Shown piece by piece: positions 45,330 through 54,077 of a stretch of 64,000 bases of DNA. Made by a program: the position numbers and the translations under genes. Below the pieces are notes generated by a model. It worked only from the letters and a program-made list of their open reading frames with translations. It ran no database searches and was not told the DNA's origin. Position 1 is the stretch's first letter, and every line of letters begins with the position of its first letter. This DNA is from Agrobacterium tumefaciens (GTDB taxonomy: Bacteria > Pseudomonadota > Alphaproteobacteria > Rhizobiales > Rhizobiaceae): positions 372,001 to 436,000 of the forward strand of contig JAGIAH010000001.1 of assembly GCA_017744915.1 (NCBI GenBank). The letters run 5' to 3'.

Positions 45330-46808
45330 TCATTTTCGTGAAAGAAGCGCTCTGGCCTCCCTGAGCACCCCCTTTATGTCCCGGGGCATGGTGACAAAAA
45401 GCAGAGCCGGATAGATCACCGCCCCTGCCGAAACCAGCAGGCACAGCGTTACCGGCTTGGAGAAACGTTCGCCCATTATCCAGGAGAGGCCGCTCACCAG
45501 AACAGCCATGGCGACGGCCGCGATGAGCGGCGGCATGCAGGTGCGAAACGTACCGCCTATCGATATGCCTGCACTGTTCCTGACACTGACCAAGGCGACC
45601 GGCCACGTCAGATAGGCCCTTACCACATGGGCCAGAGTAACCGGCAACAAGCCGAAAGGTGCGGCGGCGAGACCAAGACCGCAACCGATCACGACCTGCA
45701 GAAACGACAGAAAGAGGGTTTTGCCACCCTGCCTGATGGCGGTCAAAAGCGGCCAGACGAATGAATTGGCGACAAACGGCAGAGCCGTCAGACATAATAA
45801 TTGCGTGACCGGCGCGGCGGCTGCCCAGTTTTCGCCGAAGGCGACGGGAACAAGAACCGGCGCCGTGGCTGCAAGGCCCAGGAAACACGGGAAAGCGATG
45901 ACACCCGACAGCCGGATGAAACCGAAATAGGCATTTTCGAGCGATTTGTTCTCGGCATTGATACGGGCATAACTCGTCAACGCCACCGATGTCAGGGGAA
46001 TGACGGCCAGCTGACTGACGAGATCGATGCACCGCCATGACAACCGGATATAGCCCACGGCCGCAGTCGAGAGAAAAGTCGCGGCGATCAGCTCCTGCAG
46101 GCGGACATTGAGACCCATCAGAAAATTTGCGGCGAAGATGCGCGAGCCGAAACTCCACTGATCGGCCACATAGGCGCGCACGAAACGCAGGCGTGGCACC
46201 CATCCGCTGGCAATCCAGTTCATAACCGTCGTCACGAGACTGGCGATCAACCGTTGAACGACCATTGCCCATACGCCCCAACCATTCAGGGCAAGGGCGA
46301 TTGCGATCACACCGGCAAGAAAATTGGACAGGAGCGCGCGCATGGCAAGCTTGCGAAAGGCGAACTCGCGCTGCAGCCTGGCCTCATGGATGGTGCCGGC
46401 GCCCATGATGAAGAGAACGGTGGAAAGCGCCATCAGGACCGGGCTGAGTTCGGCAATCCCGAACAGGCCCGCAAGGAAAGGCGCCGCCAGCGAAAGCAGG
46501 GCACACAACACCGCTCCCCACAGGAGTGAAAACCAGAAGGCGGTGTCGGCATAGTCTTCGTCCAGCTTTGGCCGCTGCAACACTGCCTCCGGCAAGCCGC
46601 CGCGGGCAATGACGAGGATAATATCCACGAAAACCGTCGCTATGGCGACAAGCCCAAACTCACCCGGCGCCAAGAGGCGCGCCAGAATAAGAAAGACAAT
46701 GAAGGACAAAAACACATTGCCATAGCTGCCAACCGCACTCCACAAGGCGCTTGTGATCGAGCGCTTTTCCAGACGGGGAGAGCTGTCGTCCAACCTTACC
46801 ATTTGCAA
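45330..46808 (-). CDS. Polysaccharide flippase (Wzx-type), second copy
   Basis: A 492-residue membrane protein with 12-14 predicted helices. SALWSAVGSYGNVFLSFIVF, LARLLAPGEFGLVAIATVFVD and GLPEAVLQRPKLDEDYADTA are characteristic of the Wzx/WzxC subgroup that handles exopolysaccharide repeat units (related to colanic-acid WzxC and rhizobial PssL/ExoT). It differs from the flippase at 36698. The ATG lies 67 bp after the upstream GT4 gene. Confidence 0.87.
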   Translation of the reverse strand: MQMVRLDDSSPRLEKRSITSALWSAVGSYGNVFLSFIVFLILARLLAPGEFGLVAIATVFVDIILVIARGGLPEAVLQRPKLDEDYADTAFWFSLLWGAVLCALLSLAAPFLAGLFGIAELSPVLMALSTVLFIMGAGTIHEARLQREFAFRKLAMRALLSNFLAGVIAIALALNGWGVWAMVVQRLIASLVTTVMNWIASGWVPRLRFVRAYVADQWSFGSRIFAANFLMGLNVRLQELIAATFLSTAAVGYIRLSWRCIDLVSQLAVIPLTSVALTSYARINAENKSLENAYFGFIRLSGVIAFPCFLGLAATAPVLVPVAFGENWAAAAPVTQLLCLTALPFVANSFVWPLLTAIRQGGKTLFLSFLQVVIGCGLGLAAAPFGLLPVTLAHVVRAYLTWPVALVSVRNSAGISIGGTFRTCMPPLIAAVAMAVLVSGLSWIMGERFSKPVTLCLLVSAGAVIYPALLFVTMPRDIKGVLREARALLSRK

Positions 46809-46875
46809 AGCCCCGGCCCACTGGATCGCGCCTCGCCAGAGGCTGCGGGATCAGGGTTTGGCCACAGCAGGCTCA

Positions 46876-48099
46876 TCATGCAGCCGCAGCCTTGCTTTTC
46901 GCCAGCACGTCCTCATAGAGTTTCACATAATTTTCACCGACCCGGCGCGAGGTGGATTCCTCGACGATGTTTCCGAAATCTGCCTCCGTCGGCAGTTCCT
47001 CGCGCGAAAGCGTCAGCACCCGGCGGATGCGCGCAGCAAGGTCGGTGGCGTTGCCCGGTTCGAACAGCCAGTCATGGTTTGTCTCGCCGATCAGCTCCGG
47101 AATACCGCCCGAGGCCGCGCCAATAACCGGCACGCCCATGGCATAAGCCTCGTAGATCGTGCGCGGCGAAGGCTCGGCCCAGAAGGAGGGAACGATGAGC
47201 ACGTCGATCTCCTCGAAAAACTCCTTCGGTTTTGCCCAGCCGATGAATTCGATCGGCAGATCGCCGGCCTGTGCCGTGAACCGTTCGATGGAATCATCCA
47301 TCGCCTGGCCGGCCACCAGACAGCGCCAGTTGCCGTGACCGATTTGCCTGAAGGCATCGACCATGTTGCCGACACCCTTTTCGGTATTGATACGGCCGAT
47401 GTAACCGAAGGTCAGCGGCCGGCCCGTGCGGTCGATCTTGCGGCGTGCGACAGGATCGCCTTCCGGAACCGTGCAGGAATAGAAGATGACGCGGCGCAGA
47501 CTTTCCGGAATATGATGGAAAAGCCCGTGATTGACATGCGTCTTGAGGATTTCCGTGCCGACGCTTGCCACCGCGCCAATATAACGCTGCGTGAATTTCT
47601 TGGTGAAGTTCACCACCTGACAGCCGAGATGGATGTGTTCGCAGGGCTTGCCGCCCTTGAACATGGCGGCGTTGCCGCACAGAAGATCATATTCACAGAT
47701 CGTGTGGACGATCGGAATGCCGCGCTTATGCGCCGCCCGCCACACCAGCGTCGTCACATCCAGCAGCGAATGGGTGTTGAGGACATCCGGCCGGAAATCG
47801 TCGAGAACGGCCTCGAACTGCTTTTCGACATCGAAATTCCACTGCTGCTTGAGCTTCTGCACACGCCGCTGCTGCGGCGTATATTGCGGCCAGTCCTCAA
47901 GCCAGAAATCGTTGTTGTGGAACATGCGGTAAACGGTGACGCCGTTGCGCACCGTTTTCGGTTCGGCCTGCCGCTCTATGCAGGCGGCGCCGACCGTATG
48001 TCCCATGGAGACGAGTTCCTCGGCAAGATGTTCGACCGAGCGTTCGCATCCCCCGACAATATGCGGCGGATAAAGGCTGCTGAGATGGAGAATACGCAT
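46876..48099 (-). CDS. Glycosyltransferase family 4 (first of four)
   Basis: A 407-residue GT-B enzyme. The N-terminal loop is LHLSSLYPPHIVGGCERSVEHLAEEL, and the donor-site block is VLIVPSFWAEPSPRTIYEAYAMGVPVIG, an EX7E-like motif in which the usual first Glu and second Glu flank PSPRTIY. It is close in style to the GT4 at 55691, including the ICEYDLLCGNAAMFKGGKPC region with paired cysteines. It probably adds one sugar to the lipid-linked repeat unit. It begins a minus-strand operon with the flippase and pyruvyl transferase. Confidence 0.86.
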   Translation of the reverse strand: MRILHLSSLYPPHIVGGCERSVEHLAEELVSMGHTVGAACIERQAEPKTVRNGVTVYRMFHNNDFWLEDWPQYTPQQRRVQKLKQQWNFDVEKQFEAVLDDFRPDVLNTHSLLDVTTLVWRAAHKRGIPIVHTICEYDLLCGNAAMFKGGKPCEHIHLGCQVVNFTKKFTQRYIGAVASVGTEILKTHVNHGLFHHIPESLRRVIFYSCTVPEGDPVARRKIDRTGRPLTFGYIGRINTEKGVGNMVDAFRQIGHGNWRCLVAGQAMDDSIERFTAQAGDLPIEFIGWAKPKEFFEEIDVLIVPSFWAEPSPRTIYEAYAMGVPVIGAASGGIPELIGETNHDWLFEPGNATDLAARIRRVLTLSREELPTEADFGNIVEESTSRRVGENYVKLYEDVLAKSKAAAA

Positions 48100-48588
48100 G
48101 CGGATACGCTCTGTTTTCCTTCATCGAAAATTTATGGCATCCGCCCCGGCCCCGCCCGAAATTCCCAAATATTACGGGAGCGACAGGGCATCAGAAAATA
48201 CAAAACCGGGACAGATTTAACGTTAGAAAATATGAATACAAAAAATCCGCTCTCAAAAAGCACGGGATTTACCGGCATTTCAAGTGATTTTTTCGCGACG
48301 CGACAAAAACCATCCCGTGTTGCGAAAAGAACTGGTCTCGGTTATCCTGATATCCGCAGGCAAATCGTCCGGGACCAACATTTGAAACTCCGCTGCCTCC
48401 CGGAATTATATTAATGATTTATAACATTATTTCGTTTCGAACTTGTGAATTTGGATGACGGTCTCATTGCCGGAAGTTTTCAGGACAATCTGATCTCAAC
48501 GTTCAAGAGGCATCTTCGCCGTTTTACACGGTGATGTCCGCATGATGGCGGGCATCCATCATTTTTGCCATGTTGCCGGGAGGCGCAG
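48100..48588. other. 489-base divergent AT-rich regulatory region
   Basis: It separates the leftward GT4 operon from the rightward glycosidase gene. Stretches 48215-48290 and 48405-48460 are strongly AT-rich (for example ATATTAATGATTTATAACAT), unlike the flanking coding DNA. Two divergent promoters are expected here. No coding frame with family resemblance was found. Confidence 0.55.
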
Positions 48589-49914
48589 ATGAATGGAAAC
48601 CAGCCGATCGCGATGGGCCGACTGACACGCCGCGGCCTGCTTTCAGTGCCCTTCGCACTGGCGGTCGCTTCAGGCGCACGCCCCGTCACCGCACAGGGCC
48701 AGACCGTTGTTTCCGCCGATACGGAAACCTTTCTGGACAGTATTGGCGTATGCAGTCATTTCGCCCGCACGAAAGGCGTCTATCCAGAATATTTCGACCG
48801 CATCCTGCCAGAAATGGAGGCACTCGGCATTCGCCATCTGCGCGATGAAGGCATCATCACCGCCAAGGACAGCCGCGACAGCGCCGTCTTCCAGCGTCTG
48901 CGCCGGATTGTTGCGGCCGGCATGCGCCTCACCATCATCTGTTATGACAATCTCAACCCCTATTTCGCGACACCGCTCGATAAGATCGCGGATTTTTACG
49001 ACTGGTGCGATGGCGGTATCGATCTTTTCGAGGGCAGCAATGAGCCGGTGCTGATCAAGGACCCGCAAAACGCGCCACGCATCTCTGCGCAGCATCAGTT
49101 TGCGCTGCACCAGACGATCCGCTCCCAGCCGCGCCTGAACGCTGTCGGCATAGTCGCACCTAGCTATATTCAGGGGAACGTACCGCTGGCGCAGAGCCTC
49201 GGAGAGGTGTGCGACTACGGCAATATTCATGCCTATGTGGGAATGGAGAACCCAGAAACGACCGGGCCGGAAGAACTGTCAAAATTTGTCGCCGCATCGG
49301 CGCATGTAGTGACGGGCCGACCCGTTCTCGCCACCGAAATCGGCTATCATACCGCGCTGAAGACCAAGACCTTTCATCTGCCTGTCACGGAAGGCATCAA
49401 GGCGCGTTATATGCCGCGCACGCTGTTATGGTCTTTCATCACCGGCATCCGCAGGACCTATATTTATGAAATGGTGTCGAGTTTCGCCCTGGACGAAACG
49501 AACCCGGAATCGTCCTTTGGCCTGCTGCGTCACGATCTGAGCCGCACACCCGCTTATGATGCCGTTCGTGGCCTTCTTTCGCTCTGCACGGCAAGGCAGG
49601 AGACGGCGCCGGCGGAACGCAGGCTCGATTTCCTCGAAAACGCTTCCGACTGCGTTTCCCTGCGGCTGACAAGGCCCGATGGCGCGCTGCTGGTGCCCGT
49701 GTGGCTGGCGATCCGAGCCTGGCGATGGCCGGCGCAGATCGAAAACCCGCCGGCCGAACGGCCCATGGCCTTTACCGTGGCCGGCTCCCATAGCGAGGTC
49801 ATCGCGCACCGCTTCCTCGATGACGGTTCGGTGAGCCGACAGAGGCTTTCGCAGGAAGGGGGGCAATACCAGCTTTCCGCCAGCGATCAGCTCACGGTTC
49901 TGGAAGTTTTTTGA
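48589..49914 (+). CDS. Exported clan-A glycoside hydrolase (GH39/GH5-like)
   Basis: A 441-residue protein with a possible Tat signal (LTRRGLLSVPFALAVASG, twin Arg at 14-15). A TIM-barrel follows; the acid/base Glu appears as DLFEGSNEP (Glu152) and the nucleophile as VLATEIGYH (Glu250), the spacing expected for clan-A enzymes. The C-terminal about 100 residues read as a beta-sandwich. The best ATG is 48589, after GGGAGGCGCAG. Glycosidases of this kind in exopolysaccharide loci trim or degrade the polymer in the periplasm. The family number is uncertain because I cannot compare profiles. Confidence 0.75.
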   Translation: MNGNQPIAMGRLTRRGLLSVPFALAVASGARPVTAQGQTVVSADTETFLDSIGVCSHFARTKGVYPEYFDRILPEMEALGIRHLRDEGIITAKDSRDSAVFQRLRRIVAAGMRLTIICYDNLNPYFATPLDKIADFYDWCDGGIDLFEGSNEPVLIKDPQNAPRISAQHQFALHQTIRSQPRLNAVGIVAPSYIQGNVPLAQSLGEVCDYGNIHAYVGMENPETTGPEELSKFVAASAHVVTGRPVLATEIGYHTALKTKTFHLPVTEGIKARYMPRTLLWSFITGIRRTYIYEMVSSFALDETNPESSFGLLRHDLSRTPAYDAVRGLLSLCTARQETAPAERRLDFLENASDCVSLRLTRPDGALLVPVWLAIRAWRWPAQIENPPAERPMAFTVAGSHSEVIAHRFLDDGSVSRQRLSQEGGQYQLSASDQLTVLEVF

Positions 49915-50084
49915 AGGGCGGTGTCCCGGCGTTAAGGATAGGAGGAAGTCCCTGCCCGAAGCCTATTTTAGCACTTGATCCTACGCTTGGTCTGTGCGAT
50001 TTAAGAGCAGATTTTTAGATGTTGAGTAACCATACTCGATATTTTCGTACTTAAATTTGTATTTTAATAATTTGGAGAGATGTG

Positions 50085-50942
50085 ATGTCTCGGCTTCGTA
50101 ACGGCTCAATGCTTGCTGGCGCGATGTTGGTTGCCAGCATCGGTTTTATTTCCACGGTCGCCAACGCACAGGACGCAACAACCGCGGCTGCGAGTGCAGT
50201 AACCGGTGCGCCCGTTAAGGCCGCTGATGAAAGCACCGCCGCGTTTCTGGCCCGTGTCAATGGCGTAAGCCCGGACACGGTTTCGATGACCGCCGCGGAA
50301 CTGTTCAAACAGTCTCCCACACAGGGCACGATCAGGGATTTGATCTCCATCGCTTCCAGCACGGATGCGGCAGCTGCCGACGTGACCGGCAAAGTGACGA
50401 GCGGGTTTCCGATCATCGCCGTTTCCACCAGCGCGGCACAGTTCTCCGAACAGCTTTCGGCACTTATCCTGAGCGATTCGAGTGAATTGCCCGCCATCGT
50501 CGCGCTGGCTCAGAAAGTCGGCAACAAGGACTTTTCGGAAGTCGTCGGTGAAGGCCTCGCCCTCACCCACGCCGCCGCGATGCGGAGCGGCAATACGATA
50601 CTTGCAGCCGCCATCCAGTTGCAGACAAAGGCTACCAGCGTACCTTCCGATCTTCTCATAGCCTTTAGCGAGAATATAGCGGGAACGGCGGCTGCGCCTG
50701 CGGCAGCTGCTGCCGCAGCAGCGCCCGCATCGCCGATCGGTGGCGCCGGCTCCACCCCCGCCAGCGCCAACAGCATTGGCGGCTCGGGAACCGATGCCGG
50801 CAGCACCGGTACCGCACAGGCTGGCGGCGGAAGCGCCCCGGTCGGCGGCGGCGGTATTGGCGGAACGGCCGGCAGCACAGGCACATCGTCCGCGCTTTCA
50901 ACCGGCAGCACCAGCACCCCTACCAGTACAAGTCCCGTTTGA
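50085..50942 (+). CDS. Secreted protein with Ala/Gly/Ser/Thr-rich tail
   Basis: A 285-residue exported protein. Signal peptide MLAGAMLVASIGFISTVANA, cut before QDATT. Residues 40-200 look helical and globular (FLARVNGVSPDTVSMTAAEL, ALTHAAAMRSGNTILAAAIQ). From about 205 to the end the sequence is low-complexity: an alanine run, then GSGTDAGSTGTAQAGGGSA-type segments and a TSTPTSTSPV terminus. ATG at 50085 (or GTG at 50082) follows TTTGGAGAGATGTG. I know no family; it is immediately upstream of the Wzz/kinase gene and follows a very AT-rich promoter region, so a role in polysaccharide export or in the surface layer is guessed. Confidence 0.68.
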   Translation: MSRLRNGSMLAGAMLVASIGFISTVANAQDATTAAASAVTGAPVKAADESTAAFLARVNGVSPDTVSMTAAELFKQSPTQGTIRDLISIASSTDAAAADVTGKVTSGFPIIAVSTSAAQFSEQLSALILSDSSELPAIVALAQKVGNKDFSEVVGEGLALTHAAAMRSGNTILAAAIQLQTKATSVPSDLLIAFSENIAGTAAAPAAAAAAAAPASPIGGAGSTPASANSIGGSGTDAGSTGTAQAGGGSAPVGGGGIGGTAGSTGTSSALSTGSTSTPTSTSPV

Positions 50943-51045
50943 GTTTGGCTTTGCGGCCTTTCCCAGGGAAAGGCTGCCGCCGGTTCTGTGACATAACCGC
51001 GATTCGGCAGGCGCCACGCCCGCCGAAAAACAGCGAGGCTGACAG

Positions 51046-53331
51046 TTGTTGCAAAGGCACGATCCCCTGACGACGGCCGACTACGATAAAAGCGGCTTTT
51101 CGAGCGACTTTATCGACATCGACGCCGTTCTTGCGATAACCCGCCGGCAGTGGCGCGTCGTATTCGCCGCAATCGCGGTTGCCGGGGCCATCGGTCTCGC
51201 CTTCGCCGCAACGACCGTTCCGATCTATTCAGCCACGGCAACCCTGCTGATCGACCGCAACAACAGCCAGGTCGTCGAGCAGCTTTCCACGATCGGCGGT
51301 GTTGTCGAGGACGAGGTTTCCATTCTCAGCCAGGTCGAGGTCCTGCAATCGGAAACCATCGGGCTTGCCGTCGTCAACAGTCTCAATCTTACGGAAAATC
51401 AGGAATTCAATGCCACAAGGGCATCGTTTCTGAGTTCAGTGCTGGGCACCGTCCGCTCGCTCGTGAACGTATCGCAATGGTTCTCGTCAAAGAAAAAAGC
51501 GACTGTTGTCGATGATGAAACGCTGAAGAGGGAGCTGTCGGATCGGCTGCTCGGCGACCTCAGCGTCAAGCGCATCGGCCGGACCTATGCGCTGGAACTC
51601 ACCTACAATTCGACATCACCGGTTCTCGCTGCCCAGATCGTCAACGCCGTGGCTTCAGCCTATCTGGTGGACAAGCTGAATTCCAAATATGAAGCGACGA
51701 GGCGCGCCAGCGACTGGTTGTCCGACCGTATTTCGGAACTGCGCCAGCGGGCACTCGACACCGATCTGGCCGTGCAGAAATTTCGCGCCGAACATAATCT
51801 GATTTCGACCGGCAATAATGGCCTGCTTTCCGATCAGCAACTGGCCGAATCCAACAGCGCGCTGATTTTGGCACAATCGGAAACGGCCAAGGCGCGGGCG
51901 CGGGTGCAGCGCATCGAGCACATTCTCGCCACCGGAGATGACGATGCCGTCGTTACCGATATTCTCGACAGTTCCGTCGCAAACGAGCTGCGTAAAAAAT
52001 ACCTCGAAGCCTCGAAGATCGAGTCGGAGATCGCAAGCCGGCTTGGTCGCAACCACGTTCAGGCGGTGCGTCTGCGCAACGAAATGCAGGAATACCGGCG
52101 GCTGATGTTCCAGGAAATCAATCGCGTCGCGCAAAGTTACAAAAGCGATCTGGAGGTTTCGGAGGCAAAGGAAAAATCGCTGGCGGAAAGCGTCGTCAGA
52201 GCCACGGATATCAGCAACTCGGCCGGCGAGACACAGGTTCAGCTGCGTGAATTGCAGCGTGAGGCTGAAACCTACAAGAACATGTACCAGACTTTCCTGC
52301 AGCGCCATCAGGAGGCGATGCAGCAGCAGTCCTTCCCCGTGACGGAAGCGCGCGTGATTTCCAAGGCGATGCCGCCCAAGGTTCCGAGCAAGCCGAACAA
52401 GGCTTTGATTTTGGCGATGTTCATGATCATGGGTGGCGCAGCCGGCGGCGGCATCGCCGCGTTCCGCGAGTTCCGTGACCGTTTTTTCCGGACGGGAGAA
52501 CAGGTCCGCGACGTTCTCGGACTGGAATTCCTCGGCAATACCCCGCTCATCCCGAACAAGCAGGCCCTGGATTCCCCGCCAACGGGACAGGAAAGCGCTG
52601 CCGGCATCACGCGCCCTTCCGGCGTCGCGCGTTATGCGGTCGACCACCCGCTCTCCTCCTTCTCCGAAACGCTGCGCAGCACCAGACTGGCCATCGATCT
52701 CGGCATTCCCACCAAAAGCGGGGCGCGGATCGTTGGCGTCGTGTCGACCTTGCCCAGCGAAGGCAAATCCACCATCTCCATCAACCTCGCGCAGCTCCTT
52801 GCGGAGCAGGGCGCGCGGGTGCTGTTGCTGGATGCCGATATTCGCAACCCCGGCGCCACGCGCGCCATGGCGCGTCATGCCGGCGAGGGCCTGCTCGAAG
52901 TCCTGCTGGAGGGCCGCAGCCTGCAGGAGGTGCTGCTTCGTGACGAAAAGACCGGGCTTGCATTCCTGCCCACAGTGATCAAGCAGCGCGTGCCCCATTC
53001 CTCCGAACTGCTGACTTCGATGCAAATGCACAAGCTGCTGGCCGAAGCGAGCAACGTTTTCGACTATATCATCGTCGACCTGCCACCACTTGGGCCGGTG
53101 GTCGATGCGCGGGCGATGGCGGGGCGGATAGACGGTTTCATCTTCGTCACGGAATGGGGCAAAACGGCCCGCAGGGCGGTGCGAAACACCGTGGAGAATG
53201 AGGTCCATGTTCGCAAGAAGTGCCTCGGCGTCATCCTCAACAAGGTGGATACCGAAAAGCTGAAGCTTTACCGGGCCTATGGTTCCAGCGAATATTATCA
53301 TTCGCGTTACACGCGATATTACCATGACTAG
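51046..53331 (+). CDS. Wzz-BY-kinase (chain-length regulator/tyrosine autokinase, ExoP/GumC-like)
   Basis: A 761-residue inner-membrane co-polymerase. After a short cytoplasmic arm there is a membrane helix (about 38-60), a large periplasmic Wzz domain with coiled coils, a second helix (about 450-470), and a cytoplasmic bacterial tyrosine kinase: Walker A LPSEGKSTISINLA (about 568), Walker A' VLLLDADIRNPGA (about 592) and Walker B YIIVDLPPLGPVVDA (about 674). The C-terminal YRAYGSSEYYHSRYTRYYHD is a tyrosine cluster that is the usual autophosphorylation target. No ATG is available, so it starts with TTG at 51046 or 51049 after GCGAGGCTGACAG. It sets chain length and couples polymerisation to export. 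It overlaps the next gene by 8 bp. Confidence 0.9.
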   Translation: MLQRHDPLTTADYDKSGFSSDFIDIDAVLAITRRQWRVVFAAIAVAGAIGLAFAATTVPIYSATATLLIDRNNSQVVEQLSTIGGVVEDEVSILSQVEVLQSETIGLAVVNSLNLTENQEFNATRASFLSSVLGTVRSLVNVSQWFSSKKKATVVDDETLKRELSDRLLGDLSVKRIGRTYALELTYNSTSPVLAAQIVNAVASAYLVDKLNSKYEATRRASDWLSDRISELRQRALDTDLAVQKFRAEHNLISTGNNGLLSDQQLAESNSALILAQSETAKARARVQRIEHILATGDDDAVVTDILDSSVANELRKKYLEASKIESEIASRLGRNHVQAVRLRNEMQEYRRLMFQEINRVAQSYKSDLEVSEAKEKSLAESVVRATDISNSAGETQVQLRELQREAETYKNMYQTFLQRHQEAMQQQSFPVTEARVISKAMPPKVPSKPNKALILAMFMIMGGAAGGGIAAFREFRDRFFRTGEQVRDVLGLEFLGNTPLIPNKQALDSPPTGQESAAGITRPSGVARYAVDHPLSSFSETLRSTRLAIDLGIPTKSGARIVGVVSTLPSEGKSTISINLAQLLAEQGARVLLLDADIRNPGATRAMARHAGEGLLEVLLEGRSLQEVLLRDEKTGLAFLPTVIKQRVPHSSELLTSMQMHKLLAEASNVFDYIIVDLPPLGPVVDARAMAGRIDGFIFVTEWGKTARRAVRNTVENEVHVRKKCLGVILNKVDTEKLKLYRAYGSSEYYHSRYTRYYHD

Positions 53332-54001
53332 GCGTGACGGCGTGATGCGCCTGCGGACAATCCTCGCGGTCGTGCCGGTCCTCGTCATTTCCATCTTCGT
53401 CCTGTCCGTCGCGGCACAGGCATTTTCGCAAAGCCGGCGGTTTTCCGATGTTGTCGCCATGGCGAGGATCGCTGACGATGGCAACGGCCTTGCGCCGGAT
53501 CTGCTTGCGAAAACGGTCGAGGACCTTCGCCCCGTCGTTACCGAAAAAATCTGTCGTTCGGATATCGTCAAAGCCGGGCTGAGGCTTGTTCTGGCCGATC
53601 TCGATGCAAATGGCAGTGATTTGGCATCCGTTTCCGGCCTGGAGCGTCTCGGTTTTGCCGAAACCTATATTCGCCATGCACTGTTTTGTTTTCCCGCCAA
53701 TGGCGATGTATGGCTGCGTCTTGCCATGGTTCGTTCGCTGCGCAACGCCTCACCCATGGAAATCGCGGTATTGATGAATTTTTCCCAGCTCTACGGGCCG
53801 GCCGATGCCAATCTGATCCGTGGGCGTTTCGTGATGTGGCGGCAATTTCCAAAGGAAACCTTGCCACAGGCCGAGACAGCCCGTGAGGCGGATACAGCCG
53901 TGGTCTGCGGCAGGCAAGGAGAAATCCTGCGCTGGACGCTTGCCGATATCTGCCCAAAACCGCCGCTGTCAGGCGCGAAACGCGCGACGCCGCTGTCATG
54001 A
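53324..54001 (+). CDS. Membrane-anchored protein of unknown function in the polysaccharide operon
   Basis: A 225-residue protein with one N-terminal membrane helix (about 10-32: ILAVVPVLVISIFVLSVAAQ). The rest is extracytoplasmic, with helical TPR-like stretches (LERLGFAETYIRHALFCFPA, DVWLRLAMVRSLRNAS) and four cysteines (ICRSD, LFCFP, VVCGR, DICPK) that could form two disulfides. The ATG lies inside the last codons of the kinase gene (8-bp overlap), so it is translationally coupled to it. Comparable genes between Wzc and Wzy genes exist in other rhizobia, but I cannot name a family. It may help assemble the Wzz/Wzy complex. Confidence 0.65.
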   Translation: MTRRDGVMRLRTILAVVPVLVISIFVLSVAAQAFSQSRRFSDVVAMARIADDGNGLAPDLLAKTVEDLRPVVTEKICRSDIVKAGLRLVLADLDANGSDLASVSGLERLGFAETYIRHALFCFPANGDVWLRLAMVRSLRNASPMEIAVLMNFSQLYGPADANLIRGRFVMWRQFPKETLPQAETAREADTAVVCGRQGEILRWTLADICPKPPLSGAKRATPLS

Positions 54002-54077
54002 TCCAACATGGCGAAAGGGCCATGCCATACCCCCGTTCGCACATAACCACCACAAATAGCACCGATAAAGCCAAAAA

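Noticed and set aside
45226..46281. A 351-codon frame on the minus strand in another phase across the second flippase.
   Set aside because: It overlaps the well-supported flippase and pyruvyl transferase genes and has no membrane or enzymatic pattern.
51655..53571. A 638-codon minus-strand frame opposite the Wzz/BY-kinase.
   Set aside because: It runs through the kinase motifs in antisense and shows no domain.
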